From: Acidobacteriota bacterium
GTDB taxonomy: Bacteria; Acidobacteriota; Terriglobia; Acidiferrales; 2-02-FULL-67-57
Length of the DNA: 6,320 nt
NCBI GenBank assembly: GCA_016189965.1
Contig: JACPRL010000098.1
Span: 1-6,320, forward strand
Direction: 5' to 3'
The position numbers and the translations under genes are program-made. Shown here one piece after another: positions 1 to 4,745 of the stretch (position 1 is the stretch's first letter; every line of letters begins with the position of its first letter). The notes under the pieces were generated by a model that was not told where the DNA came from, ran no database searches, and worked only from the letters and a program-made list of their open reading frames with translations.

Positions 1-302
1 AGGCGGTCCTGGAGGAAGCAGGCGGTGGAGGGGAAGAACATGTCCGGCGTGACGGTGGCGACGACGATGAGGTCGATCTCCTCCGGCGCCACCTTCTTCT
101 GCTCGAGCAACAGCCGGGCGGCTTCGGTGGCCATGTGCGAGGTGGCCATGCCCTTGTCCACGATGTGGCGCTCGCGGATGCCGGTGCGCTCGATGATCCA
201 CTCGTTCGAAGTGTCGACCATCTTTTCCAGGTCGGCGTTGGTGAGCACGCGCGGCGGCACGTAGTGGGCTACACCGGTAATCTTGGCGGCAATCTTCGGC
301 AT
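1..302 (-). CDS. fabH: Beta-ketoacyl-ACP synthase III (FabH), N-terminal 100 residues, cut by window edge
   Basis: FabH condenses acetyl-CoA (or a branched acyl-CoA) with malonyl-ACP in the cytoplasm, the initiating step of type II fatty-acid synthesis. Translating the minus strand from the ATG at 302..300 gives MPKIAAKITGVAHYVPPRVL, then TNADLEKMVDTSNEWIIERT and GIRERHI, which is nearly the textbook FabH N-terminus. Trp35 and Arg39 line up with E. coli Trp32 and Arg36, which contact the CoA adenine. The stretch VVATVTPDMFFPSTACFLQ is the conserved run before the active site. The cysteine in it (Cys95) is not the nucleophile; the catalytic Cys and the His/Asn pair lie beyond the left edge. 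The start is fixed by an AAGGAG five bases upstream. No frame break is seen in the visible part. It is the last of three co-directional minus-strand genes, but a repeat-filled gap and its own promoter candidate suggest separate transcription. Other thiolase-fold family members are possible in principle, but the N-terminal match is strong. Confidence 0.95.
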   Translation of the reverse strand, partial: MPKIAAKITGVAHYVPPRVLTNADLEKMVDTSNEWIIERTGIRERHIVDKGMATSHMATEAARLLLEQKKVAPEEIDLIVVATVTPDMFFPSTACFLQDR

Positions 303-307
303 CCGTT

Positions 308-313
308 CTCCTT
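308..313 (-). promoter_or_regulatory. Ribosome binding site of fabH
   Basis: On the minus strand AAGGAG occupies 313..308, five bases before the ATG at 302..300. It is a strong Shine-Dalgarno match and supports this start codon. Confidence 0.8.
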
Positions 314-345
314 GCCTTGAAATCCGACGCGCAGCGAAAGCCGCG

Positions 346-374
346 ATTCTAGGGGCTGCGGCTCAGAAATGCAA
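346..374 (-). promoter_or_regulatory. Candidate sigma70-type promoter for fabH
   Basis: Read on the minus strand, TTGCAT (374..369) is followed after 17 bases by TAGAAT (351..346). The -10 matches the TATAAT consensus at five of six positions, the -35 only at TTG. Transcription would start near 339, giving a leader of about 37 bases that contains the ribosome binding site. It lies in the only non-repeat part of the osmC-fabH gap. This is predicted from sequence alone. Confidence 0.45.
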
Positions 375-412
375 CCGGGCGAAGACCCGACTCCTCAAAA
401 CCAACTCCGACA

Positions 413-614
413 GGCTGCTGAAAAAGCCACGGATTGTCATCCTGCTTGCCCTGAGCGAAGTCGAAGGGAGCGAAGCCCCGCCCTTTTCCCGGAACAGGGC
501 AGGGCGGAGTCGAAGGATCTGCCTGTCTGGGGCAACGGGTTGAACAAAAAGCAGATTCCTCGCCGCCACGGCATGCAAGGGCTCGGAATGACACGCGCAC
601 AGCGTTTTTCAGCC
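413..614. repeat. Palindromic intergenic repeat element (about 200 bp, REP/MITE-like)
   Basis: The block has near-perfect inverted ends: CTGAAAAAGC at 418..427 and CGTTTTTCAG at 603..612 (9 of 10 pair). Nested inside are GTCAT (436..440) against ATGAC (588..592), and AGGATCTGC (514..522) against GCAGATTCCT (551..560). At the centre CCGCCCT (478..484) pairs with AGGGCGG (501..507). A related copy in the same orientation lies after gltX: 547..579 matches 6288..6320 at 30 of 33 bases. There is no transposase and no convincing ORF, so it would be non-autonomous. It begins two bases beyond the stop of the OsmC gene, so as RNA it could fold as a transcription end or mRNA-stabilising hairpin for that gene. 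The rest of the 303..615 gap holds only the fabH promoter and ribosome binding site. Confidence 0.75.
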
Positions 615-615
615 C

Positions 616-1026
616 CTAGACTTCTTCAATCGAGTGCGACCACTCAATATCGGCTGTACGGCTCAGCGTCGCAGCCACCGAGCAGTACTTGGTGCGGGAG
701 AGCTCGACGGCCTGGGCGACGCCGCGCGGGTCAATTCCCTTCCCTCGAACGCGGAAGTGAATCTTCAGCTTCGTCCACACCCGCGGCGGCTCGTCGGCGC
801 GCTCGCCCGCGAGCTCAATCACGAGGCCGGTGAGTGTCTGGCGCTTCTTGCGCAGGATGGTGACGACGTCAGAGCCCGAGCAGGCGCCCAGCGCCACGAG
901 CAGCAGCTCCATTGGCCCCGGGCCGGTGTTGCGCTCGCGGTCGGCGTCGAGCACCAGGGCGTGGCCGCTCGGCCCGACGACGAGAAACTGCTCGCCGTCC
1001 GCCCACTTCACGCTTGCCTGCTGCAT
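616..1026 (-). CDS. OsmC-family protein (peroxiredoxin-like hydroperoxide reductase)
   Basis: This 136-residue protein has the normal length and pattern of the OsmC/Ohr superfamily, cytoplasmic thiol peroxidases that reduce organic hydroperoxides as intertwined dimers. The first redox cysteine is Cys49 in MELLLVALGACSGSDVV, preceded by Glu40. The second is Cys115 in RTKYCSVAATL. The 66-residue spacing equals that of Cys59 and Cys125 in E. coli OsmC. The GPGPMELLLVALGAC form and the short N-terminus look more like the YhfA-type OsmC subgroup than classical Ohr, so the physiological substrate is uncertain. The ATG at 1026..1024 is preceded by a good GGAGGGG, and the stop is TAG at 618..616. No signal peptide or membrane segment is seen. 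It lies downstream of the large c-di-GMP gene, separated by a hairpin repeat, and its stop abuts a palindromic repeat. No OxyR- or OhrR-type operator is recognisable. Confidence 0.93.
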   Translation of the reverse strand: MQQASVKWADGEQFLVVGPSGHALVLDADRERNTGPGPMELLLVALGACSGSDVVTILRKKRQTLTGLVIELAGERADEPPRVWTKLKIHFRVRGKGIDPRGVAQAVELSRTKYCSVAATLSRTADIEWSHSIEEV

Positions 1027-1031
1027 GGATT

Positions 1032-1038
1032 CCCCTCC
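1032..1038 (-). promoter_or_regulatory. Ribosome binding site of the OsmC-family gene
   Basis: GGAGGGG at 1038..1032 on the minus strand sits five bases before the ATG at 1026..1024. It is a strong Shine-Dalgarno match and sets the start. Confidence 0.8.
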
Positions 1039-1051
1039 GGGAGAATGCCTA

Positions 1052-1174
1052 ATCGGTTTATCGGTTTATCGGTTGATTGGTTGATTGGTTGCCTGGCCGA
1101 GCGGCTCGCGCGCGGCTGACTGAGGAGATCGGTCAACCGATAAACCGATCAACTGATTAACCGATAAACCAAAT
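1052..1174. repeat. Inverted array of 8-bp tandem units forming a long hairpin
   Basis: The left arm (1052..1091) is five contiguous 8-bp units: ATCGGTTT, ATCGGTTT, ATCGGTTG, ATTGGTTG, ATTGGTTG. The right arm (1134 to about 1173) is the same unit inverted: CAACCGAT, AAACCGAT, CAACTGAT, TAACCGAT, AAACCAAA. The arms pair over about 40 bases with roughly seven mismatches, several of which become G-U pairs in RNA. The 42-base loop (1092..1133) is GC-rich and contains a small CGAG/CTCG hairpin. The array fills nearly all of the gap between the c-di-GMP gene and the OsmC gene, and its right arm reaches the TGA stop of the former. The RNA hairpin could terminate or stabilise that transcript. No T-tract follows it, so a classical intrinsic terminator is not evident. 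Confidence 0.8.
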
Positions 1175-4100
1175 CAGGCGCGGGAGACGGGGGGCACCTG
1201 GTCTTCGGCGGCCACTTCGCTGCCGACCGCTTCAATGAAGGTCTCAACCAACTCGGGGTCGAACTGCGTGCCGGCGCAGCGGCGCAACTCTTCGAGGGCC
1301 TCGACGCGGCTCAGGGCGCGCTTGTAGGTGCGCTCGCTGACCATGGTGTCGTAGGCGTCGGCGATGGCGATGAGGCGCGCGGCAAGAGGCGTCTGCTCGC
1401 CCACCAGGCCGTCGGGATAGCCCCGGCCGTCCCAGTGCTCATGGTGGTGGCGGACGATGCGCTGGATGCGTTTGAGAGAGCGCAGCGGCTCGAGGATTTT
1501 CGCCCCCAGGACGGGGTGCTCTTTCATGATGGTGAACTCATCGGCGTCGAGCAGGCCGGGCTTGTTGAGGATGCGCTCGGGGACGCCGATCTTGCCCACG
1601 TCGTGCAGCAGTGCGGCGAGGCGGATTTCCTCGACCTCCTTGTCGGGCAGGTTGCGCCGGCGGGCCACCTGAACGCAGTGCCGGGCGACGTTTTGGGAGT
1701 GGCCCTGAGTGTAGTGGTCTTTGGCGTCAATGGCGAAGGCGAGCGAAGTGACGGTGTCGAGCACCGGCACCGGCACCTCCTGCCAGTCCTGCCCGGGGGT
1801 GCCGAGCGAATCGACGACCTGCTCGAGGCGGTGGTAGACCTCCTCGAAAGCCTCGGGGCCGGTGGAGAACAGGCGCTTGATGGTGACACCCAGGTAGGCT
1901 TCGAGCACATTGCGCTGCCACTGGCGCTGCTCGCTGATTTTGTAGTGGTCGGCGCTCACCACCATGTTGCCGCCCTGATGCTTGGCCAGGTACATGCTCG
2001 CGTCGGCCACCTGAATCAGCTCCTGCGGAGTGGAGGCGTGCTGGGGGTAGGTGGCGATGCCGACCGAGCCGGTAATGCGCTTCTCGCGCAGCAGCGGGTC
2101 GTTGGCCAGCCACTGGCGGAGCTTGTCGCCCAGGACGTAGGCCTGTTCGGAATTAGTCTCGGGCATCAGGGTGACGAACTCGTCGCCGCCGTAGCGGGCG
2201 ACGACGTCGGAGCGGCGGACGTTCTGCTCCAAGATGGCGCCCACGCGTTGCAGAACGAGGTCGCCTTCCAGGTGGCCGAAGTGGTCGTTGACGTTCTTGA
2301 ACTTGTCGAGGTCGATCAGCATCAAGGAGAAGGAGCGGTTGGCGCGGGTGGCGCGGCGCCACTCGGCGGTGAGCGCCTCCATGAAGAAGCGGTGGGTCTT
2401 GACGCCAGTGAGGCCGTCGGTGATGGCCTGCTCCTGGGCTTTCTGGTAGGTGAAGGCGTTGTGCAGGGCGCTGGCCACGACGTCGGCCAGGGTGCGCAGC
2501 AGTAGGACATCCTCCTCGCTGAAGGCGTGCGCTTTGCGCGACTCGACGTTCAGCACGCCGAGCAACTGGTCGGCATAGGCGACGGGCAGCGTGACGACCG
2601 AGGCGGCGTCGGGCAGCACGGTGCGGATGGCGGCGGGGTTGGGCTGGTCGCCGACGTTGTCAATCTCGATCGGGTGGCCGCTCATAGCCACCTGCCCCAC
2701 GTAGCCCTCGCCCAGCCGGAAGCGGGGGGTCTGCACGGCGGCTCCTCGCCCGGCTTCCGCCTGGAGAATCACCTCGCGGTGGGCGTAGTCGAGCACGCCC
2801 AAGCCGATGTGGTCGTAGGGCAAGCTGGTGTGAATTTCGGCGGCGATGCTGGCCAGCATCTCCTCCGGGTTCAGGGTAGAGATGGCTTTGCGGGAGACGT
2901 TGTTGAGCAGGGCGAGATGCCGGGAGCGGCGTTGTTCTTCGCCGAAGAGACGGGCGTTTTCGATGGCCACGGCAGTCTCGGCAGCGAGCAGGGTGAGCAC
3001 CTCAACGTTCTGCTCGTCGAAGGCGTTCGCCTCCGTGTAGTTCACCAACCCAATTACCCCGACGGCCTCGCCGTGCAGGAGAATGGGGACGGCGCAGAAG
3101 GAGCGGGCGCTGCGGCCGGGCTCAACGCCCAGTTGCGCCACCACCTCGGCAAAGTTGTCGCCGATCAGCAGTGGCTGCTTATGACGCAGGATGTACTCGG
3201 TGAGCCCGTTGCGGGCGCGGCGGCGGCGCTTGGGCAGGAAGAGGCTGTCCTTGACCTCGAGCTCAAAAGTCAGGATCTCCAGCGCCGGGTCGTAGAGGGC
3301 GATGTAGAAGTTCGAGACGTCAATCACCTTCTGCATCTCGGCGTGGATGCGTTCGAGCAGCTCATCCACGCTGAGGACCGAGCTCAGGGCGCGGCCAATC
3401 TCATTCAGCAGGCGCAGCTCTTCGGTGCGCCGGGCGGCCTGCTGCACTAGTTGATAGTTCTCCACTGCCAGACCGATCTGGCTGCCCAGGCCGAGCAGCA
3501 GGCGCAGTTCGGCCGGCGGGAAGCGGCGGGCTTCGGGGGAGACGAGCAGGAGGACGCCGCGGTCGTTGGTCTTGGCCCGCAGGCTGACGCCGACCAGCAT
3601 GCGCACGCCGTCTTCGCGGGCCAGCCGGCCCAACCGCTCAAAGGCGGCCTCGTGGGCAAAAGCGGCCGGGGCGGCGGCCTGATTGAGGTCGGGAAAGACC
3701 ACCAGGCCGCCCAAGCGCCCCACTGTCTGGTGCAGGTAGCGAAGCAGGTCAGCGTGCTCGAGCTGGCGCAAGAAGCCGCCGGCGCCTCGGTGGATGCAGG
3801 CAAGCTGGGACTCGCCGTGAAGCGCCAGGGCGATGGTGCCGCCCGGTACGCGCAAGGCTCCCAGCACGCGCTCCAGGGTTTGGCCGAGCATGTCCTGCAC
3901 GGTGGCCGCCTGCTGCGCGGTGCTGGTGACCAGGTTCAGCCCGGCCAGGCCGAGCATGTGTCGCTCGACGGCGCGGCGCTCTTCTTCGTAGAGCACGATG
4001 AGCATGCTGAGGGCGGTCAGCTCTTCGGGCAGGTTCCGAAGCCAGAGGGGGTCAAGCGGAAAGAGGTAGCCCCACGGGACACCGACCGCCGGGCCGAGGA

Positions 4101-4593
4101 CGAACAGTCCCCAAAGGAAGAAGGCCCCAGCGAGCAGGGTGCCGCCCACCATTTCCCGCCGCTGGTTCTCGGACCAGAAGAAGACGCCTGCCGCCAGAGC
4201 CACCAGGCCGGTGCCGAGTTCCATCGGCGCGCGGTCCAGGAAGGTCTCGGTCGCCAACTGAAGAATCATCCAGAGCAGAAAGACGGGAGCCAGCACGGCG
4301 GTGAACAGGGGGCCGACGCGCTCGCGGGAGAAGACGCGGGTGGAATCGAAAAAGAGCAGCGCAGCGCAGGCGGCGAAGAAGGAGGCTTCGCCGACAAACA
4401 GTTCTTCGACCCGGCCGAAAAGAAGGCCGTGGAGGTCGGCCAGGTAGTGGAGGGCGTGGACGGTCCAGCCGACGGTCCAATAAGGAAGGTAGCGCTCGTG
4501 CTTCAGGCGGTAGAGATAGAGGAAGAGGAGAACGAGAAAGACCCGCCCCATGAGGGGGAGCAAAGCGTAGTGCGTGTCAATCAACGGGAACAC
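1174..4593 (-). CDS. Membrane-anchored triple-GAF GGDEF / HD-GYP c-di-GMP cyclase-phosphodiesterase
   Basis: This 1139-residue sensor would both synthesise and hydrolyse c-di-GMP at the inner membrane. Residues 1-205 hold about seven hydrophobic helices (near 8-29, 38-58, 66-82, 94-114, 124-140, 149-168, 188-202), followed by a charged signalling helix. Three GAF domains follow: about 220-385 (divergent), 395-550 and 560-716, each ending in a helix with an AVEN, AIEN or ALHN motif. GGDEF spans about 720-880, with DGLTG at 726, Asp761, Asn769 and Asp778 for metal and guanine, GGDEF at 802-806 and an RRSD inhibitory site at 793-796. A linker of about 60 residues leads to HD-GYP (about 940-1125), with His965, His997-Asp998, Lys1001, His1026, His1050-His1051, GYP at 1058-1060 and Asp1079. 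Both catalytic halves look intact. The start is GTG at 4593..4591; an in-frame TGA lies just upstream (4608..4606), and the next start, Met15, has no ribosome binding site. The net direction of activity and the ligand cannot be read from sequence. Confidence 0.94.
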   Translation of the reverse strand: MFPLIDTHYALLPLMGRVFLVLLFLYLYRLKHERYLPYWTVGWTVHALHYLADLHGLLFGRVEELFVGEASFFAACAALLFFDSTRVFSRERVGPLFTAVLAPVFLLWMILQLATETFLDRAPMELGTGLVALAAGVFFWSENQRREMVGGTLLAGAFFLWGLFVLGPAVGVPWGYLFPLDPLWLRNLPEELTALSMLIVLYEEERRAVERHMLGLAGLNLVTSTAQQAATVQDMLGQTLERVLGALRVPGGTIALALHGESQLACIHRGAGGFLRQLEHADLLRYLHQTVGRLGGLVVFPDLNQAAAPAAFAHEAAFERLGRLAREDGVRMLVGVSLRAKTNDRGVLLLVSPEARRFPPAELRLLLGLGSQIGLAVENYQLVQQAARRTEELRLLNEIGRALSSVLSVDELLERIHAEMQKVIDVSNFYIALYDPALEILTFELEVKDSLFLPKRRRRARNGLTEYILRHKQPLLIGDNFAEVVAQLGVEPGRSARSFCAVPILLHGEAVGVIGLVNYTEANAFDEQNVEVLTLLAAETAVAIENARLFGEEQRRSRHLALLNNVSRKAISTLNPEEMLASIAAEIHTSLPYDHIGLGVLDYAHREVILQAEAGRGAAVQTPRFRLGEGYVGQVAMSGHPIEIDNVGDQPNPAAIRTVLPDAASVVTLPVAYADQLLGVLNVESRKAHAFSEEDVLLLRTLADVVASALHNAFTYQKAQEQAITDGLTGVKTHRFFMEALTAEWRRATRANRSFSLMLIDLDKFKNVNDHFGHLEGDLVLQRVGAILEQNVRRSDVVARYGGDEFVTLMPETNSEQAYVLGDKLRQWLANDPLLREKRITGSVGIATYPQHASTPQELIQVADASMYLAKHQGGNMVVSADHYKISEQRQWQRNVLEAYLGVTIKRLFSTGPEAFEEVYHRLEQVVDSLGTPGQDWQEVPVPVLDTVTSLAFAIDAKDHYTQGHSQNVARHCVQVARRRNLPDKEVEEIRLAALLHDVGKIGVPERILNKPGLLDADEFTIMKEHPVLGAKILEPLRSLKRIQRIVRHHHEHWDGRGYPDGLVGEQTPLAARLIAIADAYDTMVSERTYKRALSRVEALEELRRCAGTQFDPELVETFIEAVGSEVAAEDQVPPVSRA

Positions 4594-4605
4594 CCCGCTT
4601 TCGCC

Positions 4606-4612
4606 TCACCTC
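4606..4612 (-). promoter_or_regulatory. Ribosome binding site deciding the GTG start of the c-di-GMP gene
   Basis: GAGGTGA at 4612..4606 on the minus strand matches seven bases of the anti-Shine-Dalgarno complement. The spacing to the GTG at 4593 is 12 bases, longer than ideal. Its last three bases are an in-frame TGA, so the frame cannot extend further upstream. Together these favour GTG 4593 over ATG 4551. Confidence 0.6.
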
Positions 4613-4676
4613 TACGGGCACCCCCGGAAACCGCACCCGCTGTCGCAGCCCCGACCGAGGACTCCATCTCCCGCCT

Positions 4677-4705
4677 AGTGTAGCGGTTCGGGCACAGCGG
4701 CGCAA
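4677..4705 (-). promoter_or_regulatory. Candidate promoter of the c-di-GMP gene
   Basis: On the minus strand TTGCGC (4705..4700) is separated by 17 bases from TACACT (4682..4677). The boxes match the sigma70 consensus at three and four of six positions. Transcription would begin near 4670, leaving a leader of about 76 bases. The spacing is ideal but the boxes are only moderate. Its -35 lies one base from the -35 of the opposing gltX promoter. Confidence 0.4.
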
Positions 4706-4706
4706 G

Positions 4707-4736
4707 TTGGCAGCCGAGAAGCAGTTCGCGTATGAT
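4707..4736 (+). promoter_or_regulatory. Sigma70-type promoter of gltX, giving a (nearly) leaderless mRNA
   Basis: TTGGCA (4707..4712, five of six against TTGACA) is followed after 18 bases by TATGAT (4731..4736, five of six against TATAAT). The expected transcription start is about 4743, only zero to four bases before the gltX ATG at 4746. No Shine-Dalgarno lies before that ATG, as expected for a leaderless transcript. Confidence 0.65.
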
Positions 4737-4745
4737 GGGCTAGCT

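Noticed and set aside
10..20. Cys95 of FabH as the catalytic cysteine
   Set aside because: In E. coli FabH the corresponding cysteine lies in PSAACQIQ before the active site; the nucleophile is in the later AAACAGF motif, outside this window.
349..833. Small open frames on both strands across the palindromic repeat and the 3' part of the OsmC gene
   Set aside because: They run through the repeat element, lack ribosome binding sites and have biased, domain-free translations.
1093..1120. tRNA-like TGGCCGAGCGGCT in the loop of the 8-bp repeat hairpin
   Set aside because: It resembles a tRNA Leu/Ser D-arm over only about 13 bases. No acceptor stem, anticodon arm or T-arm can be built around it.
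1052..1174. CRISPR-like array
   Set aside because: The units are contiguous 8-mers without spacers, arranged as two inverted arms. This is a tandem/inverted repeat, not a CRISPR.
1435..4683. Three consecutive long plus-strand open frames antisense to the c-di-GMP gene
   Set aside because: All lie in the codon-aligned antisense frame of a GC-rich gene, where stops are rare. Their translations are low-complexity Gly/Ala/Val/Glu/Gln-rich with no recognisable domain. The minus-strand protein has unambiguous GAF, GGDEF and HD-GYP motifs.
4707..4745. TTG at 4707 as the gltX start
   Set aside because: The TTG is part of a good -35 box, the added 13 residues are not GluRS-like, and the ATG at 4746 gives the canonical N-terminus.
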